Shown here: positions 17,101 to 24,047 of the stretch, in pieces | Layout: each line of letters begins with the position of its first letter | Position numbering within the stretch: position 1 is the first letter of the stretch | Source of the DNA: a virus | Direction: 5' to 3' (one strand) | IMG/VR virus record: IMGVR_UViG_3300034061_001919 | Location: 1 to 30,752 of that record | DNA length: 30,752 nt | Notes under the pieces: generated by a model | Told to the model about the DNA's origin: nothing | Database searches by the model: none | What the model saw: the letters and a program-made list of their open reading frames with translations, nothing else | Translations under genes and position numbers: made by a program

Positions 17101-19431
17101 TCCAAATCTTTTAAAAAATGTTCCTGATGTCGCAGATGCCCCACCTGGACCTAATTCCTCCCACAATGGTACTTTATAATATGTTCTAGCAGGATTAGCA
17201 ATACCCGCGAAAAGTTGTTGTGATCCTTGATCCCAAAGTGTTTGGTCAGCGCCACTAATAGTTCCACCACAAGGATTAATACTTGGTGATAATGTCCACT
17301 GAGAATAATTACCAATAGTGTTTAAATCACTTAATAATGATTGGTTAATACTTAATGCCGCAGCACTTAATGATATTGCAATAGTATTTACTGTATTTAA
17401 ACTCTCATCAGGACAAGAACACACTTCACAATCAGGATAAGTCATCATAGGTAATCCTAATCTCTTAAATGGATTTTCATCACTCATAGGTGCAATCACT
17501 TCTTTTTTACACTCAAGATTACCACCTAAAGAGTTAATCGCTTTACACGCACTATAAACAATACCATTAACCAAATCCGCAATGAAATTTACAACTTCAA
17601 CAACGATTGGATATATCAACGCAAGTACGTGATTAACAATTATTATCACAACTATCATTGGTGACACAATTGTTAATAACAATGAAAATAAAAAGAAGAT
17701 GAAATCAAAATTCCTTTGTAGATCGTTTACTGGTAATTTATTGTTTTCGCTTTGGCAAGCCCTATCTGTTATTTCTTTTATCCCTAAATGTCTTGATCTA
17801 TTACTACCACATTTAAACCTATCAATAAATCCACTAATCGTGTAAACTTTATTATAATTAAATTCGTAAAACGTATCTTCACAATTAATCGCTTCTTGTT
17901 TGTTTGCATAATCATCCCAATCTAAACTAAAAGCATACGATTTTAATACCTCAAAATATGGTTGAGCAAAAAACGTAAAATTGAACAACATAGGTTGAGT
18001 ATTATCTATTGGAATGGCGGATATTGTAACTGTATTTACGACATTGGGTAATGGCACACTTTCAGTTCCCCCATAATAAGGAATACCATTAATTGAGATA
18101 CTAACTTGTTGTGTGTTTGTGTAACTATTTAAAATAAATCCTCCCTTGTTTAGGATAAAACTATCTGTTGTAAAACCTGTTGCTATTGGTATATCAAATG
18201 TTTGCGAAAAAGCGTCAGGATTAAATGGGTCGGTATTAGGTAAATTATCGTTCCACCCATACTCTTTAACATTTGGAACCAAATAATTCCCCCTCATAAA
18301 GTTATTTTGTAAACCTTGCTCGTTTTGCCATTTTATCTTAAATCTATATCTACCTTTTGTTGGTATCCCAATTGTTGGATCGTTAGATAAAACTTGTTCC
18401 CCAAATTCATTTGTTGTAACATAATCCAAATTCATAGGGACATTTACTAACCATACACCATCACTATCAATTAACTTACCATCTTCCTCTAACCTATATT
18501 GTTCTAATATTGGGTCACCATTTTGATCAGTATTTATTGTTTGTCTGATTGCTAAAATTTGTCCAGGACCAGCAATCAAATCACACATATTACCTGTGTT
18601 TATCTTTGGTTTGCAACTTTTTTTAACAGAATCTTCATCAGGTGTTGAGAATATTGATCCCATAAAAACCGATGTGGGTTGTATATTAACATTTGCGGAA
18701 CCTGTCAAATCAAAATCAACTCTTGTTATCCCTAATAAACAAATTTCAGGCTCCCCCCATAATGGTTGTACCTCAACAATTTTATTTAGACTAATAATTT
18801 GTGGTAACTCTCTAAGATTTGTTGATGATTTAAACTTATTACCATCAACTTGTGATTCTGTTGCTAATCCAGAATTTATTAAATCTTGTGGTGATAAAGA
18901 AAAACACCCAATATCTGATAAGTCAACATCCATAACCACAGTTTGTGTCCCTGTAGGAACACCAAATATCATATAATCACCACTTTCATTTGTTTTTACG
19001 GTAAATTTATAATATTTGTCATAGACTTCAATTAACGGATCGTATGTTAAAACATCTTCTCTCGTTGGGAACGTCCCTGTTGCGGCGTGACTTGGGTATG
19101 ATTTTGTATACGGTAATAAATTATATCTATACCCATCCTCATTTAAATCATCTAATGAACTATATGGATATAGTTCAGATATGATTGGATTATTTTCGTC
19201 TTCATCACTAATTGGAATAAAAATGGATACTTTTGCGTTTGGAACTCCGAATCCTCCGTTAACTAAAACTCTACCAACAACAACACCATAATCAGAACAA
19301 ACTCTGGTGTAAATGTCACTTTGGAGTATTTTAAGTGATAAAATCTCCAAGTATTCAAAATCCTGATCTAATTGTATTTTAATTGACTTATCAACCCCTG
19401 GTTGGGTTCTTATTCTATATGATTTTGGCAT
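14176..19431 (-). CDS. Giant baseplate/tail protein (1751 aa), gp7 position, with internal hydrophobic segment
   Basis: The largest protein of the window, placed directly after the gp6-like wedge gene where T4 has gp7 (1032 aa). Residues about 48-170 resemble a carboxypeptidase-regulatory-like (transthyretin-type) beta-sandwich: GVVVGRVLVNGGFGVPNAKVSIF, then the typical TNESGDYMIFGVPTGTQTVVM. Residues 576-628 are strongly hydrophobic (FIFFLFSLLLTIVSPMIVVIIIVN and onward), long enough for two membrane-spanning helices. A cysteine cluster follows (C629, C641, C668, C671, C673), which might bind metal. The remaining 1000 residues are beta-rich with no family I know. Upstream is a 72-base gap with a TATTTATC element. 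The wedge role is inferred from gene order; the hydrophobic hairpin and transthyretin-like domain are not features of T4 gp7. Confidence 0.6.
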   Translation of the reverse strand: MPKSYRIRTQPGVDKSIKIQLDQDFEYLEILSLKILQSDIYTRVCSDYGVVVGRVLVNGGFGVPNAKVSIFIPISDEDENNPIISELYPYSSLDDLNEDGYRYNLLPYTKSYPSHAATGTFPTREDVLTYDPLIEVYDKYYKFTVKTNESGDYMIFGVPTGTQTVVMDVDLSDIGCFSLSPQDLINSGLATESQVDGNKFKSSTNLRELPQIISLNKIVEVQPLWGEPEICLLGITRVDFDLTGSANVNIQPTSVFMGSIFSTPDEDSVKKSCKPKINTGNMCDLIAGPGQILAIRQTINTDQNGDPILEQYRLEEDGKLIDSDGVWLVNVPMNLDYVTTNEFGEQVLSNDPTIGIPTKGRYRFKIKWQNEQGLQNNFMRGNYLVPNVKEYGWNDNLPNTDPFNPDAFSQTFDIPIATGFTTDSFILNKGGFILNSYTNTQQVSISINGIPYYGGTESVPLPNVVNTVTISAIPIDNTQPMLFNFTFFAQPYFEVLKSYAFSLDWDDYANKQEAINCEDTFYEFNYNKVYTISGFIDRFKCGSNRSRHLGIKEITDRACQSENNKLPVNDLQRNFDFIFFLFSLLLTIVSPMIVVIIIVNHVLALIYPIVVEVVNFIADLVNGIVYSACKAINSLGGNLECKKEVIAPMSDENPFKRLGLPMMTYPDCEVCSCPDESLNTVNTIAISLSAAALSINQSLLSDLNTIGNYSQWTLSPSINPCGGTISGADQTLWDQGSQQLFAGIANPARTYYKVPLWEELGPGGASATSGTFFKRFGDGLTLAQSMNLANIRPRYFDNTARNRITVTPNPSIVGSTTLGNGGNSYQDLSLIVLVDPGTISQLEGKIIAFTNPLSTNDPNVSGGTVNQFSGNAITGTTLGNGTYTVPLTYMDGNGNNITSNITVVSNESEKQYLYRSGIEYFQVVTGYTWNQLTSSTSPYLPLATTGPTSVISGGVLWKYFYGNKISYISNTPGSHTPPWYWFNDYQNQELLILTRGVDPYTEKQEIKYDLSELFGRPTNTITVTGNYHLNIPIQQNSGNPTYYQDQQTPESHSLATSNGNINLFHQPIGFTVDVSAFSAFTTDSPRYYTSTDKSTFNYVHGAYDTITIGNWVDSNLYINNGNSTNQVFRWKSTVTSGILTEFIGRVDGGSFTVTNSPLYTCYDGGSGALIGQPVFNLVQPPYARCYAPAYNLNNNGYTPISTNINPSQRLIFRSDRLPTSDVLDTVGYNSFPLHQNNNFSFYSIDEEGQIVNFSAAIGGVQGLNDIDAFGDLGTGNTATIVNSFSCEGMVPLKCYQGVGNDFEVADPCTFNQTGDNNQNKRVNGGCYYFVDDKLIKTIKDDIQYLAEWRTRFRIIFGACRGVFGHMFQNNWLNGSLYMPSFNKQTTFNIFGVPNYNYCDKLVVFNDISNNFYYRSSPYDATSNKFIGAPPPSPDNFLTNLLGISTSDDSQNVRQIMFPTTILDMGNRDEFISFICNDPDFSGKYLGNTYKSTSYQDSSDVLQLAIISRIINSTFLQQVLSVNNASVEQFFSRTGDRIDGDIAQAFSINSEYQVTPFIGGNYPDEYVWISSYNTNGDPVFGIFYNTTQEEYRNRRALSPGFNIYSFATTVPLQSYYGYPKTQDVPMYRWKIQQTNNIFGSEKNDWVTGSLPNGFYVSGYQDLDAVTSPYFKTNQMSQTFPNIYYGFITNFNPTPPEDTIGDVPPVTLLSAFNNTPGFASFIVGAPYHFYFGLKNGKTAINRFIKIYIDTELD

Positions 19432-19446
19432 TAAATTCTTTTTTTG

Positions 19447-19453
19447 ATAAATA
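19447..19453 (-). promoter_or_regulatory. TATTTAT element upstream of the 1751-aa gene
   Basis: TATTTATC on the coding strand, 15 bases before the ATG at 19431, in a 72-base A/T-rich gap. It matches the first seven bases of the TATTTATA element found upstream of other structural genes. I saw no clear terminator hairpin in the gap. Confidence 0.3.
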
Positions 19454-19503
19454 GTTTATTTCCTATTTTCAAAAAATAATTCTTTTATCCTAAAAATAAA
19501 TCA

Positions 19504-21342
19504 TCAAGAGAAATTGACCGTCTTCAAATTAAGAACCCTCACATTAATGTCCTTATTTGGTAATCTTACTTGGTATATTTGTGTTGGTTCCGCAAATATG
19601 GTATCCGCAATTAAACCAATTTCTCTTGTTACCGGATCTGAATATGCTTGTGACGTTTGGGAAGAAGAGTATTGACCTCCTACATTATTAATAAATGACA
19701 TATCAGATATACTAATCACCCCGTTTTCATTCTGTATTTGTCTTCTTAATTCTGACACATAAACATTTTCACCCATTTGTCTTTGTAATGGACTAAAATA
19801 GTTGGTAATAATATCAATTATTTTTGTAACAACAGAACCTTGATTTTGACTAGCATCTAAAACAACATCAACATTAACACTTAAATCAATTACATTAGCA
19901 GACTCTATAGAAATATAATCATTTATCATCCTATAATTTGATAGGTAATTAGCAACATTATTTTTTAAAGTATTTGATACAACTTCAGTTAACTTACCAT
20001 TTGAGTCGTATGATAACATCTTGATTTTTATTTTATTATTTTCTTCAGTAATTGCTACTTTACCAGGCGCACCGAATTGTGATGGCATATTTCTTAATAT
20101 AGATTCATAATCATTTATCGTAACCGCTCTATTTTGTGCCGCAAAATTAAATGATACATATTGTCTAACTTCTTCTGTTGTTGGGGCGTTTGCACCTCCA
20201 ATCGCTGCGGTAACGTTATTACATGCTAATGAATTAACTACGGTTGTGTTTATTGATTCTGAAGGACCATTAACAAAAAATGAAACGGTTCCAATTTGAT
20301 TAATAATATTAATACCCAAATTTGTTGCTTGCCCACCTCCAACTCTATACTGAACAAATAATGTTGAGTTTGATTTTAATGCCGACCCTAACGCTAAATT
20401 ATTGATGTATTTACTTAAATCTAACGTATAACCGTCTCTTGCAAAATCTCTTAATTGCTCATCGGCAGAAACATTACCACCACCAAATGTCATCTTTAAA
20501 TAACCTTCAGGTGTGTATTCACTTATGAATTTACTATCCGTTGTAATGTACTTACCTACCTTAATACCAGGTTGATCCGAAACCTTTGTTGGATCTTCAA
20601 TAAAGACTCTGTTTTCCGCTAAAGCAGGAACTTCATACCATCTATTTTCAATACCTAAAAATTCTTGTGGTGGTGGAACATTACTATACTGTGTACCGTC
20701 TTTTAAAAGAACACTTGTTATTCCTAATACATTTTTTTCAGGTAAAAATAATTCAAAAAATGGTTTAACATCGTTTGGTGTTATAGTTCTTTTAAACACC
20801 TTTGTAAATCCATTAACCACAACTTCTCTCTTAACAATAGTGTAATTTAACAATCTACCACTACCATCAAAATTTGGTATTTTTAATCTATTTGGGGAAC
20901 CTTCGGCATTAACCGCAGATGCAAAATCAATATCATAAACAGTTTCAAACGGTTGTCCTGCACCATTAACTTGTGAACCTCTCCTCAATATACCACAATA
21001 CCTTAAGTCTTCCCTATCTCCAAACGCAGGTACGGTAATTGCAAAATCAACTAACGCAACAGAAGGTCTTTGTCCCGGTATTTTTAAACCATAGGTTCTG
21101 GCGATATTATATATTGATGATTTTTGTTGTGCATATTGTAATACCGTTTCTTGAATGCTTCTATCAATATTAAAGTGTAGATTGTCTGTTACAGCAGCAT
21201 TTAAATCCAAAAATACAGAGAAAACCCCCGCATCGTTAAAATTCTGAACTAATTCGGGGTAATAAGTTCTGGTAAAATTGATTAACTCGGTTCTAATCCC
21301 TTGAAAATCTCTTGTGGTGTATGAAATTTTTTTATTAGCCAT
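19504..21342 (-). CDS. Baseplate wedge subunit, T4 gp6-like (612 aa)
   Basis: Homologous in pattern to the gp6/gpJ family of contractile-tail baseplates, the wedge subunit that forms the iris-like ring around the central hub. The N-terminus (YTTRDFQGIRTELINFTRTYYPELVQNFNDAG, then DLNAAVTDNLHFNIDRSIQETVLQYA) is the typical family opening. A later segment (TTEEVRQYVSFNFAAQNRAVTINDYESILRNMP) is the conserved helical part of J-like proteins, and the ISIESANVIDLSVNVDVVLD strand set follows. Length is close to T4 gp6 (660 aa). It starts five bases after the gp25-like gene's stop, the same order as in T4 (25 then 6). The start ATG lacks a GGAGG-type ribosome binding site. Confidence 0.87.
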   Translation of the reverse strand: MANKKISYTTRDFQGIRTELINFTRTYYPELVQNFNDAGVFSVFLDLNAAVTDNLHFNIDRSIQETVLQYAQQKSSIYNIARTYGLKIPGQRPSVALVDFAITVPAFGDREDLRYCGILRRGSQVNGAGQPFETVYDIDFASAVNAEGSPNRLKIPNFDGSGRLLNYTIVKREVVVNGFTKVFKRTITPNDVKPFFELFLPEKNVLGITSVLLKDGTQYSNVPPPQEFLGIENRWYEVPALAENRVFIEDPTKVSDQPGIKVGKYITTDSKFISEYTPEGYLKMTFGGGNVSADEQLRDFARDGYTLDLSKYINNLALGSALKSNSTLFVQYRVGGGQATNLGINIINQIGTVSFFVNGPSESINTTVVNSLACNNVTAAIGGANAPTTEEVRQYVSFNFAAQNRAVTINDYESILRNMPSQFGAPGKVAITEENNKIKIKMLSYDSNGKLTEVVSNTLKNNVANYLSNYRMINDYISIESANVIDLSVNVDVVLDASQNQGSVVTKIIDIITNYFSPLQRQMGENVYVSELRRQIQNENGVISISDMSFINNVGGQYSSSQTSQAYSDPVTREIGLIADTIFAEPTQIYQVRLPNKDINVRVLNLKTVNFS

Positions 21343-21347
21343 ATCTA

Positions 21348-21806
21348 TTATACATTAATAATTACGAAGTCACTGGCATCAAATGCGGAATTAGTATTTC
21401 TATAATCTATTCTAATCCTTGCGGTATGTTCAAGTTGTGAAATATTATTAACAGTAAATTCTCTTTTTCCTTCACCGTTAATATATGTTCCCCTACTTTC
21501 TTCATCCATAGAAGCGTCAGTTATTTTTATGTTTGTAATTGTAATTCCAGGTAAATAAGTTTCAACAGATTGTCTAATTTCATCTTCAATTTGACTAAAA
21601 GTTGGACCGTCTAATGGTTCAAAAATATATTCATATAATCTACTACCAAAATCAGGCAAAAAATATCTAGTACCTTTACGACTTAAAAGTAAATGAACTA
21701 AATTAGTCCTTATTTCCTCTTCGGTACTATCAGAACAATCTAAATATTTTCCAACGTATGAATCAAGAAATGGAAAATTTATACCATATGTTACTCCGTT
21801 TGCCAT
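21348..21806 (-). CDS. Baseplate wedge subunit, T4 gp25-like (152 aa)
   Basis: A gp25/gpW-family protein, the small wedge subunit that binds gp6 and primes sheath polymerisation. Conserved features are GINFPF (8-13), EEEIRTNLVHLLLSRKGTRYFLPDFGSRLYEYIFEP (29-64; the R-K-G-x-R...P-x-F-G-S-x-L pattern is diagnostic), and a C-terminal beta strand ending TARIRIDYRN. Length is near T4 gp25 (132 aa). It is the first gene of the morphogenesis block, separated from the replication block by a hairpin terminator, and it is preceded by two TATTTAT elements. Confidence 0.9.
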   Translation of the reverse strand: MANGVTYGINFPFLDSYVGKYLDCSDSTEEEIRTNLVHLLLSRKGTRYFLPDFGSRLYEYIFEPLDGPTFSQIEDEIRQSVETYLPGITITNIKITDASMDEESRGTYINGEGKREFTVNNISQLEHTARIRIDYRNTNSAFDASDFVIINV

Positions 21807-21811
21807 ATCTA

Positions 21812-21844
21812 ATAAATATAATATTGGTATATTTTATATAAATA
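21812..21844 (-). promoter_or_regulatory. Two TATTTAT(A) elements upstream of the gp25-like gene
   Basis: One perfect TATTTATA at 21837-21844 and a second TATTTAT at 21812-21818 (6 bases before the ATG), both read on the coding strand. They fill the gap between the terminator hairpin and the first structural gene, which is where a late promoter would be needed if the terminator is efficient. The region is very A/T-rich, so chance matches are possible. Confidence 0.38.
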
Positions 21845-21875
21845 AAAAAAATCACTACTTTCGTAGTGATTTTTT
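21844..21875 (-). terminator. Intrinsic terminator after the replication block
   Basis: ATCACTAC (21851-21858), loop TTTC, GTAGTGAT (21863-21870): a perfect 8-bp stem flanked by A7 on one side and T5 on the other, so it can end transcription on the minus strand and potentially on either strand. The stop codon of the 75-aa gene (21855-21857) lies inside the stem. Confidence 0.85.
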
Positions 21876-22082
21876 AAAGGTTTTATTACCTTTTTGATAG
21901 AGAGGTTCGTAAGGACAATTTTTACATCTATTTCCACAACAACTTCCTCTTTTAATATGGTAAGATTCACTCATAACAATATTACCGTTTTCATCCTTAT
22001 AAAAATCAGGCTCAGGAGACTTTTTTGTTGTCTCCTGAACATATAGTTGTTGAACCCAATCATTTGATGCTGAACGTATCAT
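21855..22082 (-). CDS. Small cysteine-cluster protein, DUF5522-like (75 aa)
   Basis: The C-terminal half contains YHIKRGSCCGNRCKNCPYEP (residues 41-60), with four cysteines in a CC-x3-C-x2-C arrangement followed by Pro-Tyr. I recognise this as the signature of DUF5522, a short family of unknown function common in Bacteroidota, where the motif reads roughly RGYCCxNGCRHCPY. It probably binds a metal ion, by the spacing, but that is inferred. The gene is last in the replication block; its stop codon lies within the terminator stem. Presence of a host-type small protein beside the ribonucleotide reductase suggests acquisition from a bacteroidete, or a long-standing phage copy. Confidence 0.75.
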   Translation of the reverse strand: MIRSASNDWVQQLYVQETTKKSPEPDFYKDENGNIVMSESYHIKRGSCCGNRCKNCPYEPLYQKGNKTFKKSLRK

Positions 22083-22083
22083 A

Positions 22084-22167
22084 CTACCCGTTTTGTTTTC
22101 TTAAATTGTAAAATGCTAATAGTACTTGATAAGTTAATGTTATATTATTTCCCCAAGTAACTTTCAT
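22084..22167 (-). CDS. Possible 27-aa microprotein between nrdJ and the DUF5522-like gene
   Basis: An ATG at 22167-22165, two bases after the reductase stop, opens 27 codons (MKVTWGNNITLTYQVLLAFYNLRKQNG) ending in TAG at 22084-22086, one base before the next ATG. It fills the 87-base gap almost exactly, giving the same tight spacing as the other genes of this operon. The middle (LTYQVLLAFYNL) is amphipathic or weakly hydrophobic. No homology is recognised. It may simply be a chance ORF in a spacer, but the fit to both neighbours favours translation. Confidence 0.45.
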   Translation of the reverse strand: MKVTWGNNITLTYQVLLAFYNLRKQNG

Positions 22168-22169
22168 AA

Positions 22170-24029
22170 TTACACAATTTCACAAGCTCCACCAGCACAA
22201 GCCACTTCACCACGAAGGTCGGTGTTATCTTGTAACTCAATAACTTTTGTCAAATCAACGTCTTTTAGTGTTGAGAGAAGTTTTTCAAAATCTTCTTGAG
22301 TACAGTCTTCAAAAGGGGCTTGTGTGTAAGTTCCACCGTTGTAGGGTAATACGGACAATCCGTTGTAAAATTTACGATTTTTCCACATCCAGTCACCAAC
22401 TAGCTCCCACTCATCTTCCTTAATTGACACTGTAGCTGAAACGTTGTGTGTATTTTGTCCACCTCTGTGTCCAGGACGAATCCATTCTTGTGAAACTTTT
22501 TTAACACGTTCCAACATTTGGAATACTGATTCGTGACGAAGGATTGAACCTTCTGGTGATTTTTGTGGTATTGTAATTACCGCGGTATCGTGTGGACGGA
22601 AGAACTCATCTTCAACAAGTTCGGGGTGATTGATTGCAAGATAAGTATAAATTGCTTCATTCTTTCCAACACGAATTCTTCTTAAATAATAATCATTATG
22701 CCAAGCGTGAATTCCTGATGAAGTTCCCAATACAAGTGATGATGTTCCTGATGGTTTAACTGTTGTTGTTCTTGCGGCTTTGTTAATTCCGATTAAATTA
22801 GCAACTCTTTCGTTTTCTTCTTTAACCGCCTGTGCTGCCTCCTTCATATCATAACCTAAAACAACACCCGAACCAATACCTGTCATACCAACACCAATAA
22901 GCGCATCTTTTTCAGTTGTTCTTTTCCAAACATCACGAAGATAATGGAAGTCGGTGTACCCCGCCTGTAATGTTCCAATAAACGCAGCACCTTTAACTCT
23001 TGTTTCAAAATCTTCTTGTGACACAATATCTGATGCGTTTACCTCACAAAGATTACAGAACTGATAAGGTCTTAGTCCGATTTCACAACAAGGGTTTGTT
23101 CCCCAATCTTTATCATTAGATAGATAAATCCCTGGTTCACCTGCTCCTGACAATTCAATTCTTTTCCACAAATCCATAAAGTATTCTTGTGTTACTTTGT
23201 GACGAAGAAGAACCGCTGAATTGTTTGCTCTACCTCTTTGTGGATTTTGTTCCCACCAATTTCCTGACTTACAAGAAATCATTTCATCATCATCAGCCGA
23301 GAACAATGAAATAAGTGCTGCTCTACGAATACCACCAGCAAGAACCGCATCCGCGATATGACAAGTAATGTCGTGAGCTTCAATTGGTGTTAATTTTTCA
23401 CCATCTTCTTTGTTTTCCAACACTTTTGTGATGTTATGAATACAATCTTTAAGTGGTTGAGGACCTGGTGCCTTTCCACCTGATGTTACAAGAAGAGCAC
23501 CTTTATGACGAATATCAGAGAAATCAAATACAGGTGTTGACGATTTGGAACCCATATATGATTCTATCAATACTTTAATTGCATCTGCCCAACCTTCAAT
23601 TGAATCTCCGATGAGATATCTTCTTGTTCTGTTAGGGTTTGGTTTTTTGATTTCAGGTAGTTTATCTACGTGGTGTTTTTGAACTGAAAATCCTACACCA
23701 GTACCTCCCAATAATAGGAACATTGTTTCAGAAAACGCGTCTGTATGATCGATTGGTAGATAAGCACAATTGTAGACTCTGTTTGGTGAAATCTCAATTG
23801 GTTTACCTCCAAATTGTAAGGACCTCATTGATGGTAAAATTTTCTTATCATATACCATCTTATAAACTTCCTCAATTTCATTTTTGATTTGAGGGTATTT
23901 CTTTTGGTGCATTTCTTTGTTTCTTGTCACCAACTCTTCCCAAGTTTCCCTTCTATTTAGTTCGGGAATAAATTTAGCGTATTTCATATACACCGTAATA
24001 TCACTCAATATTTTTTGTGAAATATCCAT
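22170..24029 (-). CDS. nrdJ: Adenosylcobalamin-dependent class II ribonucleotide reductase (619 aa)
   Basis: Reduces ribonucleotides to deoxyribonucleotides for phage DNA synthesis. It matches the monomeric class II type (Lactobacillus leichmannii RTPR): C88 in NRVYNCAYLP is the first redox cysteine, C314 in TNPCCEIG the thiyl-radical cysteine, E316 the catalytic glutamate, C325 in FCNLCEVN the second redox cysteine, and the C-terminal pair C611/C616 (CAGGACEIV) the thiol-exchange cysteines. The spacings 314-316-325 and 611-616 equal 408-410-419 and 731-736 of RTPR. TTVKPSGTSSLVLGTSSGIHA (about 437-457) is the phosphate-binding loop region. At 619 residues it is shorter than RTPR (739). No NrdB or NrdG partner is present, as expected. 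It follows the helicase gene after an 18-base gap. The triphosphate preference is inferred from the family. Confidence 0.93.
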   Translation of the reverse strand: MDISQKILSDITVYMKYAKFIPELNRRETWEELVTRNKEMHQKKYPQIKNEIEEVYKMVYDKKILPSMRSLQFGGKPIEISPNRVYNCAYLPIDHTDAFSETMFLLLGGTGVGFSVQKHHVDKLPEIKKPNPNRTRRYLIGDSIEGWADAIKVLIESYMGSKSSTPVFDFSDIRHKGALLVTSGGKAPGPQPLKDCIHNITKVLENKEDGEKLTPIEAHDITCHIADAVLAGGIRRAALISLFSADDDEMISCKSGNWWEQNPQRGRANNSAVLLRHKVTQEYFMDLWKRIELSGAGEPGIYLSNDKDWGTNPCCEIGLRPYQFCNLCEVNASDIVSQEDFETRVKGAAFIGTLQAGYTDFHYLRDVWKRTTEKDALIGVGMTGIGSGVVLGYDMKEAAQAVKEENERVANLIGINKAARTTTVKPSGTSSLVLGTSSGIHAWHNDYYLRRIRVGKNEAIYTYLAINHPELVEDEFFRPHDTAVITIPQKSPEGSILRHESVFQMLERVKKVSQEWIRPGHRGGQNTHNVSATVSIKEDEWELVGDWMWKNRKFYNGLSVLPYNGGTYTQAPFEDCTQEDFEKLLSTLKDVDLTKVIELQDNTDLRGEVACAGGACEIV

Positions 24030-24047
24030 TTTTATTAAATTTTAGAA

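Noticed and set aside
18596-18976. Plus-strand ORF of 126 codons, the longest on that strand
   Set aside because: Fully antisense to the 1751-aa gene, with no homology recognised and no spacing relation to any other gene.
19432-19503. Possible terminator in the gap between gp6 and the 1751-aa gene
   Set aside because: Only short A/T pairings (ATTTT/AAAAT) without a G/C-containing stem were seen; not enough for a call.
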